A DNA stretch of 64,000 nucleotides from Bacteroidales bacterium. Lineage in GTDB: Bacteria > Bacteroidota > Bacteroidia > Bacteroidales > UBA4417. The stretch is from the NCBI GenBank assembly GCA_030654075.1, contig JAURYB010000078.1, forward strand, positions 90,578 through 154,577. The letters are read 5' to 3'. Position numbers and translations under genes: made by a program. The notes under the pieces were generated by a model. It had not been told where the DNA came from. It was given only the letters and a program-made list of their open reading frames with translations, and made no database searches. Positions within the stretch are counted from its first letter, which is position 1. Each line of letters opens with the position of its first letter. Positions 37,317 to 47,600 of the stretch are shown in pieces.

Positions 37317-39479
37317 TTATTCGTTTACTTTTAAAATCACCGCTGAGTATCTATCGGCTAATTCAACTTCCAATTTGTCGGTTGTTAATCGCGTCTTTGT
37401 TGAAACTAATTCAGGATAAACAATTGAAACAAGGTTTGCTTTAACATCTTTTATCACTATTTTATTTTCTCCTGAAAGCCTCCATATCCAGTAATAAGTG
37501 GCATCAGGATAATTCATTCCCAGCACTACAGGAGTAATTGTATCATTTATATTTGGAAGTCCATTTGGAAAGAAGGGAGTAAAATGACTGATCTTATTCC
37601 TGAGTTCATTTTTATAAACTTGAATGCCCTCTTTCACACAATTAAAAGCTGAAGAATTTAAATGGGTAATATCTCCGCTTTGATGTATTCGACCGGCCAT
37701 TGAGGTTACCATATTGAAGGATGCTTCACCCGATGTGGCTCCCGCTAACGGATAAGACCAGCCAGCTAATTGTTCAGGTAAAACAGCTGCCATTAGCCCC
37801 ACCATTATGGCAGGATACAATTTATAATTGGTTTGATCGGTTGACGATTGTAACTGGTATTGAGAAAGCATGCTGTAATCCAGGCGCAACCCTCCACCAG
37901 CGCAATTTTCGAGAATTAGTTCAGGATGCTTTTGATGGATAGTCTCCGTCCATTTTAATTGTGCACGCATGTGCTCCAACATACCCTGGCCGGGACTTTC
38001 TGCTTCCAGGTCGGTGCCATAAGGAGCACTGCAGTTCAAATCCTTTTTAATATAGCCAATGCCATAATCGTTGATCAAACGATCGACTACCCCTGTTGCA
38101 AAGTCAGATACTTCCGGATTTCTATAGTCAAGAAAGAAACGGCTGCCTTCGATCACCCGCTTTCCATAGAGATTAAAAAACCAATTATCAGGTTTATTTT
38201 TTAATTGTGAATTGATTCCTGCCATTTCAATTTCCAGCCACATACCGGGTATCATTCCTCGTTTTTTTATCGAATCGAAAACCTCGCCAATTCCGTTTGG
38301 GAAACGACTTTTCGAAGGTTGCCAAACTCCAATTGAACTCCACCAATCTTCTTTAAGTTCGGCATACCAACCTGCATCAATAACAAAATATTCGCAACCG
38401 GCACGCGCAGCAGCATCAACTACAGGCAATAATTTTGCAGTTGTTGGGTTTCCCGAAAGGCAGTTCATGTAATCGTTGAAAATTACAGGAAGTTTATCAT
38501 CAACAGCATGCTCGCGTTTACAAGCCACTCTGCGGTAATCAGTTAAAGCAGCAACAGCTTCGTTAAAACCACCCTTCACCACCCCAATTGCAACAGGTAT
38601 TGTTTCGAAACTTTCACCCGGTTTAAGTTGTTTTATCGAATTGTGATTGCCATAATCTGTGCCACCCAAATAGATATAGGGGTTGTTATTGCCCCGTTCA
38701 CTCTCCTCAATTGAAACCACCCATGGACCGGCGTGTTCTATTTGCCAAAACCAGGTAATTCCGTATTTGGTATTCTCAACCATACCCATTGGTAAATATT
38801 TGGATGATGATGAAGAACCCTTATTCACAAACGAAATGTTTCCGTTAATCCGATCGGCAGTTCTTACCAGGTTTAAATCTGCAGGCTTATTGGATCGCCA
38901 TTGCCCCTCATTCATCCATGTATTCGAAGCCCAATGAACAAGAATTTGATCAAGCGTTTCCCTGTTTATGTCGAGTAAAAAATTATTGATAATGGCAGAA
39001 CTTATATAATCAAAGTTTCGCGTGAAGCTACTTTCATTAATTACTTTGGTGAACCGTCGAATAACCGGGGCATCATTATAAAATATATAATGTGATTCAA
39101 TTTTAAGTTCGTTTTGGACATCCTTTTGAGTAATCACATAATGCTTCCCAGTTGGGGTATCTGTTTGTACTATTGAAACAAATAGCATTGTATTTCCGGG
39201 ATCTCCACCGAATAAATTGCCACTGGTTTTGTTCTCTCCGAAACTTTGAACAGCAATTTCAAGCGATGAATGATCAGATACTTTTGGCAACGTAGCCGGA
39301 AACTCAAAGCCTGTAGGTAACATAACCTGATTGCGAAGTTTACCATCCTGAAAGTCGAAATAAATTTTAATTCCGCTGCCGACAATCGTAAATGGTTCAT
39401 TTCCCATGCCATACACAACTAATCCGTGCGCAAGAATCAATAAAATAAAGACAAAAGATTTCATTCTATTTTTTTTCAT
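37317..39479 (-). CDS. GH36-like alpha-galactosidase, second type
   Basis: A 720-aa secreted enzyme (signal segment 8-24). The clan GH-D barrel is seen as YFVIDAGWYAEL, VWQPSKSRFPNGIGEV and MIPGMWLEIEMAG, with the nucleophile Asp in GYIKKDLNCSAPYG near residue 478 and the acid/base Asp in SSTDQTNYKLYP near residue 545. It is distinct from the GH36 at 23838: an IDAGW motif replaces LDDGW and KKDLN replaces KWDCN. It may therefore prefer a different alpha-galactoside or a beta-arabinoside/alpha-GalNAc analogue. It lies between DUF4380 and the 1206-aa protein. Confidence 0.87.
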   Translation of the reverse strand: MKKNRMKSFVFILLILAHGLVVYGMGNEPFTIVGSGIKIYFDFQDGKLRNQVMLPTGFEFPATLPKVSDHSSLEIAVQSFGENKTSGNLFGGDPGNTMLFVSIVQTDTPTGKHYVITQKDVQNELKIESHYIFYNDAPVIRRFTKVINESSFTRNFDYISSAIINNFLLDINRETLDQILVHWASNTWMNEGQWRSNKPADLNLVRTADRINGNISFVNKGSSSSSKYLPMGMVENTKYGITWFWQIEHAGPWVVSIEESERGNNNPYIYLGGTDYGNHNSIKQLKPGESFETIPVAIGVVKGGFNEAVAALTDYRRVACKREHAVDDKLPVIFNDYMNCLSGNPTTAKLLPVVDAAARAGCEYFVIDAGWYAELKEDWWSSIGVWQPSKSRFPNGIGEVFDSIKKRGMIPGMWLEIEMAGINSQLKNKPDNWFFNLYGKRVIEGSRFFLDYRNPEVSDFATGVVDRLINDYGIGYIKKDLNCSAPYGTDLEAESPGQGMLEHMRAQLKWTETIHQKHPELILENCAGGGLRLDYSMLSQYQLQSSTDQTNYKLYPAIMVGLMAAVLPEQLAGWSYPLAGATSGEASFNMVTSMAGRIHQSGDITHLNSSAFNCVKEGIQVYKNELRNKISHFTPFFPNGLPNINDTITPVVLGMNYPDATYYWIWRLSGENKIVIKDVKANLVSIVYPELVSTKTRLTTDKLEVELADRYSAVILKVNE

Positions 39480-39618
39480 CCGGGTTAACTAATTTCAAAT
39501 TGTTTAATGCAATACTCATTAATTTTAGTGAGATTCATTGGCTTAACCGCTCAAACAAAAAGATAAGAAGTTTTCACAAATCTTCTTCTTTAAGACTTTG
39601 AGTCTTCGTATTCAATGT

Positions 39619-42600
39619 TTATTTTTCAAATCTAAACTCCACTTCATTAGCCCAATGTTCTTTCCAGTCGGCATGAAAAGCGCGGCTGTTCTTTTTAGAT
39701 ACGCTTCGGTTGCGGGCCAGTTCCATGCAGCTACCAGCTGAACCATCATCATTTACGCGAAACGAGAATTTGATGGTTTTGCCTTCATCAAGTGCTTTTT
39801 TAACATCAGGAATTTCGCTCCATGGAATAGCCGTTTCGGTAATCCGTGTGTTTCCATCCTGAACAATGGCCAGTTTCCCGTTTTTCACAGGTCCGTCGTA
39901 AGGCGATTTGGGTTGACGTGGAAAGAAATGTTTGCGAGGCATACCCGGAACCAGCAACCGCCATAATTCAGTACCGCCTCCATATTCAGGAGCTACCTGG
40001 TTAAGGGCATATTCGTAATCGGTGCATTTGTAACCAATATAGCGTGGCATGGTGCCTTTGGGATTTGCCAACAGCCCGTCCTCACCAATCGGAATTACAT
40101 TGAAAGCTACCTGAACATTATCATACGAATATCCAAGCCCTGAACTGTTGTCAGGCAAAACCGGATCTTTGCGATAGGTAAAATGACGGACGCCTTCGGG
40201 CCAGATCAAGGAAATAAGAACTTCCTGGTCGGTTGCGCTGGCGGTAATTCCGGAAGGCAGCGCAGGATTTGTTCCGAAAACCCAATAACCAAGTTTGCCA
40301 TATTTATTTTTCCAGTTGCCTTTGGTGTCAAAATCCTGGCTTACAAATTCAGCTTGTGAATTACCACCTGAAGTTTTGCCGGTTTCATCAAAAAATACGG
40401 CTGCCAGTTTCACGTCGTACCACCAGTTTCCTTTAAAGGTCACTCGCACATTTCCGGCAATTTCGCATACAACGTAAATGCCATTCCACAAGCGGTCAAT
40501 ATCCTGGGAAGCAAGCAATTGTGAGGTTTTCGAATCACGTATTTCAATTTCCGTATGCCCGGCATCAAAGTTGGGCAGGTAAAATGCCACTTGCGTGGTT
40601 CTTCCGGCAGGCAGGTTCAGATCAATACCAATTCCTATGTTATTTTGATCAGGTTCCCAGTAGTTCAATATCCGCCCGCTGCTATCCGGTTTCTGCAATG
40701 CCCAGGTGTCTGTATCCGAAACACGTCGCTGCCCGTCAACTTTACGGAACGAAAGATTTGCATCGGGTTTAAAGGATGTATCGGGATAGAAAAATTCGTC
40801 GTCGTTGCAGGTTTCGAAGCGATACGTTCCCGGATGTGGTGTTTTGTCGGCTACTTTGGCGGCAAAATAGAAGTAGTTTTCGTCGTAGGCTAAATATCCG
40901 TTGGCCATGCCTTCCGATTTCTGATCGAATTGCTTGAACGGATACCAGGCAGCTTCGGTAACTGAAAGACTTGCTTTGCCGGCTGTTACGGTTTGAGGTA
41001 TTGCATTTGTCCATTCATCCAGTTTCCCATCCACCTGTACATTGATTTTAGAAATTACATTTACATGCAAATCTTCCCAATGCATGGCTTTTCCATCTTT
41101 ACCGGCATCGAAAATCACATCAAGCTGGTATGAATTACCTGGAGAAGAGCTTCCACCTGTTATTTGCACCGGAATGCTGACAGTTTCATTTGCCTTCAGA
41201 CTTATTTTTGCTGAGTAAGAAAGTTGCAGATTACCAAGTTTTATTTGAAGCTTTCCGGTAACCGGCCGGTTTAGTATGTTGGTCAGCTGAAGTTCAAATG
41301 AAGATTTCTGCTCAATGCGGCGGGTCATGTCGCTGGCTATAATTTCAACAGGTTCATACCCCTCGATATAACCAGTTTTCAATGCATTGATCAACTTCTG
41401 ATACGATCCTTTTAATCCGTCGGTTTTCAGGAAATAACCACGGAATGAAAGTGGAATTTCGATAGTTTTTCCAACAGCCGGAACGATGTTTCCATAAAAA
41501 TCATACAAATGAAACGATGGATCGGCTTTGATAGTCATTTTGCCGTCGGTCAGCGGTATGTCCTCCGAAAGCTGTTCCTTCAATTTCAAATATTCGGGCG
41601 AGTTTTCCGCTGTCTGTGCTAATTTCGCTCTTAGAATTTCTTTCTCTTTCATTTCGGTCAATCCACGCACTTCACGAAAGAGCACGTTGGAAGCACCAAA
41701 AGCTTCACCGATATCGCCGCAAACTACAACAGATCCATCTTCAGGATTTCCATCATAACCGTCGAATTGCATAACCCAGGGCAGCCCGTTTTTAAAGAGC
41801 AGTTGGTTAAAGTCGCGTTCGCCAACCATATGTTGTACCGCTCCCAAAGCCGCAGCCGGTGACCATACCGAAGGAACAGCTTCAATTTCGCGGGTTCCGG
41901 TGGCAGTGCGTATTTTCTGTTTAACACCTTCGCCGGAATGTGGCCTGGAAATCATATAGCCGCCATAAATTCCCATTGAACGATCGTAGCCGGCTGACCG
42001 GTTTGTTGCTACCACGGTTCCAATTCTGTCGTCGGTATTTCCAACCCAGCTTTCGGTATCCCATATCAGAACGCGGCCTTTATGGTCCTTGCGATTGATC
42101 CATTCAGGATACATGCTTGGCGCTTCCATACCCTCGTAATGAATGGAAACAAAATCGTAGATGGGAAGAAACTCGTTATTCCCATCAGGAAACAGTTTAT
42201 CAAAAGCATTTGAATGAGAATCACCGCCGCCCACCAGCACATCAGCACCTTGTTTACGGGCTTCGAGCACAGCGGTTGCCATTGCTTTGTAAATTTCGCG
42301 GTAACGCAGCATATCACTTTGCCAGCCCGAAATGGAAATGCCTTCCCATGGCTCATTCCATAGGTGAACACCGGTTACGCAGCCTTTGGGCCAGCCGTTT
42401 TCGACACAAATATTTTTAACGAATTTGCTGAAATCAGCATCCAGCTCCGGAAGCCAGACATAATCTTGTTTGGTTTTCAGAAATGCATTTTTATCATCCA
42501 GGAAGGAACGCGGAGTGCCAAGTGGAATTGCGGCGGGGCCTTCCATAAACATAAGCAAAACCGTAACATTTCTTGCTTTGTATTCGCGTAGTTTTCGGTT

Positions 42601-43239
42601 CAGCTTTTCCATTTCACTCACATAATCGCGATGAGTAGTCGGAATATAGGACACACCCATGCGAATAGCCTGCACGCCGATTCGGCTCAGGAAATCAGCA
42701 CCCAGATCATCGAGTGCCTGCTTTGGATATTGAATGGGCTTGGGGTTTGGCCTGAAGGTCCGAACTATGCTTGTTGCCAGTCGCCTGCCATGTATTCCCA
42801 AATCCAGGACCAGCGTGTAGGCTCCAAAAGTTTCAGGAATGGAAGGTTCAACCTGGATATCTATAAATCCTTTTGCAGGAATATTGACTTTTACAGCTAT
42901 TTGCTGAACATCCTGAAGTCTGACCATTTCAGGCAGCCATATATCGTTAGGCAATCCATTTGCTCCACATCGGATAACATCGAATTTGCCATCCATGGCA
43001 ATTGCTTCACCAGTGTTGTTTACAAGCTGGAAAGTTAATTTTGGACTATCACCGGGATAGAAAATATTGGTTTCCCCTGATGTTTTTATGCAATAAACAT
43101 CAAAATCATAAAACCGCTGGTTGTTTTTCAATCCAAGCACCGATTCATAATTCAGCCATTCCTCAGGCGCTTTCATTTGAGCGTTTGAAGGAACAACCAA
43201 CAGTTGAAAAACAATAAAAAATATAGCGGTGTGTTTCAT
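39619..43239 (-). CDS. 1206-aa clan GH-A-like protein with CBM9-like C-terminal region
   Basis: A secreted protein (signal ending VPSNAQ) that I cannot place in a numbered family. An N-terminal beta-rich domain (residues 25-170) is followed by a TIM-barrel region with Glu in VHLWNEPWEG near residue 297 and Glu in LIWDTESWVGN near residue 396. This is the spacing and context of acid/base and nucleophile in clan GH-A (as in GH5, GH39, GH42). Residues 410-735 are beta-rich. From about 736, DGKLDEWTNA and NYFYFAAKVADKTPHPG fit a CBM9-like/DOMON-like region that extends to the end, interrupted by other beta segments. It is the first gene of the minus-strand series, nearest the regulator. A new or poorly described endo-acting glycosidase is a reasonable reading. 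Confidence 0.75.
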   Translation of the reverse strand: MKHTAIFFIVFQLLVVPSNAQMKAPEEWLNYESVLGLKNNQRFYDFDVYCIKTSGETNIFYPGDSPKLTFQLVNNTGEAIAMDGKFDVIRCGANGLPNDIWLPEMVRLQDVQQIAVKVNIPAKGFIDIQVEPSIPETFGAYTLVLDLGIHGRRLATSIVRTFRPNPKPIQYPKQALDDLGADFLSRIGVQAIRMGVSYIPTTHRDYVSEMEKLNRKLREYKARNVTVLLMFMEGPAAIPLGTPRSFLDDKNAFLKTKQDYVWLPELDADFSKFVKNICVENGWPKGCVTGVHLWNEPWEGISISGWQSDMLRYREIYKAMATAVLEARKQGADVLVGGGDSHSNAFDKLFPDGNNEFLPIYDFVSIHYEGMEAPSMYPEWINRKDHKGRVLIWDTESWVGNTDDRIGTVVATNRSAGYDRSMGIYGGYMISRPHSGEGVKQKIRTATGTREIEAVPSVWSPAAALGAVQHMVGERDFNQLLFKNGLPWVMQFDGYDGNPEDGSVVVCGDIGEAFGASNVLFREVRGLTEMKEKEILRAKLAQTAENSPEYLKLKEQLSEDIPLTDGKMTIKADPSFHLYDFYGNIVPAVGKTIEIPLSFRGYFLKTDGLKGSYQKLINALKTGYIEGYEPVEIIASDMTRRIEQKSSFELQLTNILNRPVTGKLQIKLGNLQLSYSAKISLKANETVSIPVQITGGSSSPGNSYQLDVIFDAGKDGKAMHWEDLHVNVISKINVQVDGKLDEWTNAIPQTVTAGKASLSVTEAAWYPFKQFDQKSEGMANGYLAYDENYFYFAAKVADKTPHPGTYRFETCNDDEFFYPDTSFKPDANLSFRKVDGQRRVSDTDTWALQKPDSSGRILNYWEPDQNNIGIGIDLNLPAGRTTQVAFYLPNFDAGHTEIEIRDSKTSQLLASQDIDRLWNGIYVVCEIAGNVRVTFKGNWWYDVKLAAVFFDETGKTSGGNSQAEFVSQDFDTKGNWKNKYGKLGYWVFGTNPALPSGITASATDQEVLISLIWPEGVRHFTYRKDPVLPDNSSGLGYSYDNVQVAFNVIPIGEDGLLANPKGTMPRYIGYKCTDYEYALNQVAPEYGGGTELWRLLVPGMPRKHFFPRQPKSPYDGPVKNGKLAIVQDGNTRITETAIPWSEIPDVKKALDEGKTIKFSFRVNDDGSAGSCMELARNRSVSKKNSRAFHADWKEHWANEVEFRFEK

Positions 43240-43578
43240 AAAATGACTTGGCTGAGCTAGCGGGATTTATAAAGGTGTACTTACATAATGCATAAGTACA
43301 ATAAATTATTTAGTAAATAATTTGCAGCAATTGAATTGTATCAATTAAGCCTTATTCCTGAAACATCTTTGATAAATAAGGGGAATGGATTTGCTACCCC
43401 CAAGAAAAAAAACACAGCAAGAGGGAAGCATAATTGTAGTGGAAAGGTAATACAAAGGAATAAGAAGTGATTGAAAAACAAATGAAAAGCTAGTCATTTG
43501 CTTAGCTAGTGACTCCAGGGAAGACCCAGAAACAGAACTTTTTAACAAATTAGCATCTATAGTGTGACAACTATTTTG

Positions 43579-43586
43579 TACCTTTG
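43579..43586 (+). promoter_or_regulatory. Promoter -7 box placed for a leaderless start
   Basis: TACCTTTG (TAnnTTTG) ends 4 nt before the GTG at 43591, so the transcript would begin at or next to the start codon. The box sequence and spacing are the same as at 63644. No clear TTG -33 element is present. The rest of the 43240-43578 spacer shows nothing I can support. Confidence 0.55.
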
Positions 43587-43590
43587 ATAG

Positions 43591-44115
43591 GTGGAAAAAC
43601 AGAATAAAATATTATTTGAGATTGAGATCGATAGACTGACAAATTCAATCGAGAATACGGTTTCCGGAGATGTTTTTGACACAGATATTTTCCTGCTAAC
43701 AGGAAAGGATAGTAAACAAATAAATAAATCTGACTGGCTTTTTAACTGGCAGGAACAGTTAAAATTGAATGACAGAGAAACGTACAAACTTGTAATACGG
43801 AATAACCCGAAAATAATTCAGGGCTTGGTAAGTTTAAGCGACCGGTGGGACCACATCTACATGCACTTAATTGAAAGTGCAAAGTTCAATAAGGGTAAGA
43901 GTAAAATTTATACAGGTGTTCCTGGAAACTTAGTTGCTTTTGCGTGCAAACTCTCTTTTGAAAAAGGGTATGACGGCTATGTTGCATTTGATGCTAAGAC
44001 TGCTTTGGTTCGGCATTATCAGGAAACACTTTTTGCTACACATTTCAAAGGAACAAAAATGATGATTGAAACACCGGCAGCTCAAAGATTGATTAATCAA
44101 TACTTCAATAAATAA
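43591..44115 (+). CDS. GNAT-like acetyltransferase, putative toxin-type partner
   Basis: 174 aa with a GTG start (no usable in-frame ATG follows before the core). The C-terminal half fits the GNAT acetyltransferase core: HLIESAKFN, then the acetyl-CoA-binding loop region YTGVPGNLVAFACKLSFEKG (about residues 110-130), then DGYVAFDAKTALVRHYQETL. The gene is followed after 4 bp by a 55-codon ORF, an arrangement resembling a toxin-antitoxin pair, although the toxin role is inference. It has no signal peptide, so the product is cytoplasmic. It sits alone on the plus strand between the glycosidase series and the regulator and is not obviously tied to glycan metabolism. Confidence 0.75.
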   Translation: MEKQNKILFEIEIDRLTNSIENTVSGDVFDTDIFLLTGKDSKQINKSDWLFNWQEQLKLNDRETYKLVIRNNPKIIQGLVSLSDRWDHIYMHLIESAKFNKGKSKIYTGVPGNLVAFACKLSFEKGYDGYVAFDAKTALVRHYQETLFATHFKGTKMMIETPAAQRLINQYFNK

Positions 44116-44119
44116 CAAA

Positions 44120-44287
44120 ATGGGACTGATTAAAGAGCCTGAAAATATTGATTTCACAGTTTTGGACAAACCATGGACTGATGAAGAACGCAGGGAGTTT
44201 AGTGCTTATATCAAGATGCGGAAGGAAAAGCAGAAAAAACGTGAAAGGGCAAAACCCTCAACTTCACATGAAGAGGTAATTCTCTGA
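44120..44287 (+). CDS. 55-aa protein downstream of the GNAT-like gene
   Basis: An ATG 4 bp after the preceding stop opens a 55-codon ORF. The product begins MGLIKEPENIDFTVLDKPWT and continues with a highly charged segment rich in Lys, Arg and Glu (about 22-45), probably a helix with a disordered tail. Small proteins with a D-F-x-V-x-x-K-P-W-T-type head occur beside GNAT-like genes in Bacteroidota; that is from memory and unchecked. The short gap and single upstream promoter suggest one transcript. It may be the antidote or regulator of the partner. Confidence 0.7.
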   Translation: MGLIKEPENIDFTVLDKPWTDEERREFSAYIKMRKEKQKKRERAKPSTSHEEVIL

Positions 44288-44615
44288 TTTATTAATTTGC
44301 GAACTCTCATTCTTTGAGTATTCGCTGATATGTAATGCTTCTGTATTCAGAGTATTTTGTCGAATTTGCTTATCCGCAATTTCCTGCAAATCAAGAAAAG
44401 CCCATTGGCCAATCTTACAGGCAATGTTGCCGTTTTCAGAATGTATTTTCAGAAAGAATTATATGTGAATGGTTTAATACCCAAATTGAGCTAAACCGAA
44501 CTTTGAAAAAGCCATTCTTTATGATATTTTGATTTTCAGCACACGCCCACGCTGTGATGTGCCGAAGTTTCGCTTGCACTATCGTTTTCATTGTACAACG
44601 AAATTATTTTGTCAC
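44288..44615. other. Spacer between convergent genes, no feature seen
   Basis: The GNAT-like pair and the regulator gene converge here. I see no strong terminator, RNA or ORF. The sequence has no repeat shared with the other spacers. Confidence 0.4.
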
Positions 44616-47600
44616 CTATTTATTGCAGCTATTAATATACTCCTGGGGCGACATCCCATAATATTCCCTGAATATCTTACGGAAATACGACAGCTCTTTA
44701 AAGCCGCTCATATAAGCAACTTCAGCTACATAAAGCTTGTTCTGTTTGAACAGTTGGGCAGCTCGTTGTAAACGCATGTCACGCACAAATTCAATGGCGG
44801 TATGATTGGTCAGCTGCTTTAGTTTGCGATAAAGATGGGTTCTGCTTAATCCTACTTCTTTTCCAAGTTCCTCAACGCCAAAATCAGGGTTGGAGACATT
44901 TTCGCTCATGACTTTTATGATGCGGTGCATCAGTTTTTCATCGGATGAATCAACCACAATTTCAGTTGGACCGATGGTTAATTCCCTCCTGAATAATTGT
45001 TTGAGTTGTTCCCTGCTGGCAATCAGCTGACGGATCTGGGTTTCGAGCAAACGTATATCAAATGGTTTCGCGATATAGGCATCGGCTCCGGTTTCGATGC
45101 TTTCCAGCTGATCTTCGGAACTGGCCTTGGCAGTTAAAATGATTACGGGGATATGACAAGTCAGAATGTCTGTTTTTAACTGTGCACATAATTCGTACCC
45201 GTTCATCCTGGGCATCATTACATCAGTAATTACAAGTTTTGGCAGGTGTTTCAGCGCTTTTTCCAGGCCATCTTTACCATCTCTGGCTTCGATGATCCTG
45301 AATTCGTCTCCAAACTGATCGATGAGATACTTCCGTATATCCGGATTATCATCTACAATAAGGAGTGTAAGACGGTTATCGGTTTCAACAACTTCAGCTA
45401 ATAGTTCGTCGGCGATCTCTAAGTTATCACCTTCAATGGGATCATAGGCATGATCTTCAATGGCAATAAGCTGAAGTTTAAAATCATTTATAACAGGTTG
45501 CCCCTGGGCGAATTCCTGTTCCCTGAAAGAAGCTTTATCGATAGGGAGATTTACTGTAAAGGTGGCACCCCGTTCCGGAGAGCTTTCAGCGTTAATATCA
45601 CCACGGTAAATGGTTACAAGGTCGTGCGTGAGTGCTAATCCGATTCCTGTTCCTGAAGTCTGATAGGTACTATTTGTATCAACCTGGTAAAACCGTTCAA
45701 AAATACGTGACAGATACTCTGCCGGGATTCCCTTTCCGGTATCAGAAACAGTGATCCGGATAGTTTCCGGTTCCTGTGAGCCTTTGTTACCTGCCAGTAG
45801 GTTTACTGTAACATCAATCCTGCCGTTCTCAGGAGTAAATTTGAAGGCATTGGATAAGAGGTTGTAAAGGATTTTTTCGATTTTATCTGCATCGAAAAAG
45901 CAAATATGAGAATCAACATCTGAAATGTAGTTGTACTCAATATTCTTTTGGCTGGCAGCATACTTATAGGCATTTACAATACCGCTTATATACGTAAAAA
46001 CGTCTCCCTTCGAAATACTTAAGGTAACTACTCCAGCTTCTAAGCGGGAAAGATCCAGAAATTGATTAATCAGATTTAACAGTCTGATTGTATTGCGTTG
46101 AATGATCTTTCCAAGTTCATCAAATTCATGATGAGTTCCAAAACTGGAAAGTAATTTGTTAATCGGACCTAAAATGAGTGTTAAAGGCGTACGGAACTCG
46201 TGTGAAATATTGGTAAAAAACCGAAGTTTCAATTGATCGGCTTCATGCAGTTTTTCCGCCAGTTCCTGTTCTTTTTGCCTTTGTTCTGAAATTTTGTTTT
46301 TTTGTTTTTCCAGCAACTCATTTTTTGCGCCGAGTTTCTCATTCTGAGCTGCAATAGCTTCTTTTTGTTCAAATACCTCGTTTTGTTTTTCCAGGAGCAA
46401 TTGATTTGTTTGTTGCAATTCATCAGCCTGTTGCTGGAGTTTAAGCTTCTGAGCCTCAATTTCCGCGGTACGTTCAAAAACCAGTTTTTTCAGTCTTCTC
46501 TGTTGTTCCCTAAGCCTGAAGGTCCTGAATAAAATCCATGCCAGTATGCCAAGAAAAAGAACAATTACGGCAAGGAGTCTGAACCACCACGTTTTCCACC
46601 AGGGAGGTAAAATTATGATTTTTATTACCCGGCTCTTTTCATTCCACAATCCATCATTATTGGAGGCTTTCACATAAAAGGAATACTTGCCGGGGCTAAG
46701 ATTGGTGTACCTGGCTTCATTCTCAGATCCCAGTTTTACCCAATCCTTATCAAATCCTTCGAGTTTACATGCATATTGATTCTTTTCGGAATTAACATAA
46801 TTTAATGCTGCAAATTCAATAGAAAATATATTCTGATCATATGGGATTTCTATTTCAGTGGTAAGATCTATATTTTTCTCTAAAATTGAATTTTCTCCTA
46901 TCTCAACTGATTTGTTGGATATTTTAAAATCAGTAAATACAATTGGAGGTATCACAAAATTCTCCTTCAACTCTGATGGGTTTATAGCATTTATCCCATT
47001 CACTCCTCCAAAAAATAACCACCCGGTTGAACTCTTATACCCACATTCAGAGTTAATCCTGATTCCATCCCGGCTATCATAATTTGTAAAAACTTTGCTT
47101 ACAGGATTAAATCTGCTGATGCCTTTGAGAGTACTAAGCCAGATGTTACCCACATTGTCATGTAAAATGCTATAAACAATATTGCTTGGCAAGCCTTCAT
47201 TAATCGTGTACGATTTTATTCTGTTTGTTCCCAGATTAAGAACCTGAACGCCATTGCCGGTACCAAGCCATAATTGATTTTCATTTAAAAAAAACATGGA
47301 ATATACATCTGAACCGTTTAAGGTTGAATCCGAAGGAATATCTGTATTCGAAAGGCTCATGAATCTTTTCATCTTCCTTGTTTTGGAATCAAGTCTGATC
47401 AATCCTCCTCCTAAAGTTCCTACCCACACATTATCGTTCTTATCCACTCTTACATCCTGTATCATAGCCTTAAGCTCCGATTCATTCAGGGAAATTATGA
47501 AATGTTCAAATGTTTTTGTTTCCGGGTCGTATTTATCAAGATAGCCCCGGATAGTACCTATCCATATGTTTCCTTTACTATCTTCAGCAATTGAACGAAT

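Noticed and set aside
43345..43548. Minus-strand ORF of 67 codons between the GH-A-like and GNAT-like genes
   Set aside because: No promoter, no plausible N-terminus, and biased composition; treated as chance.
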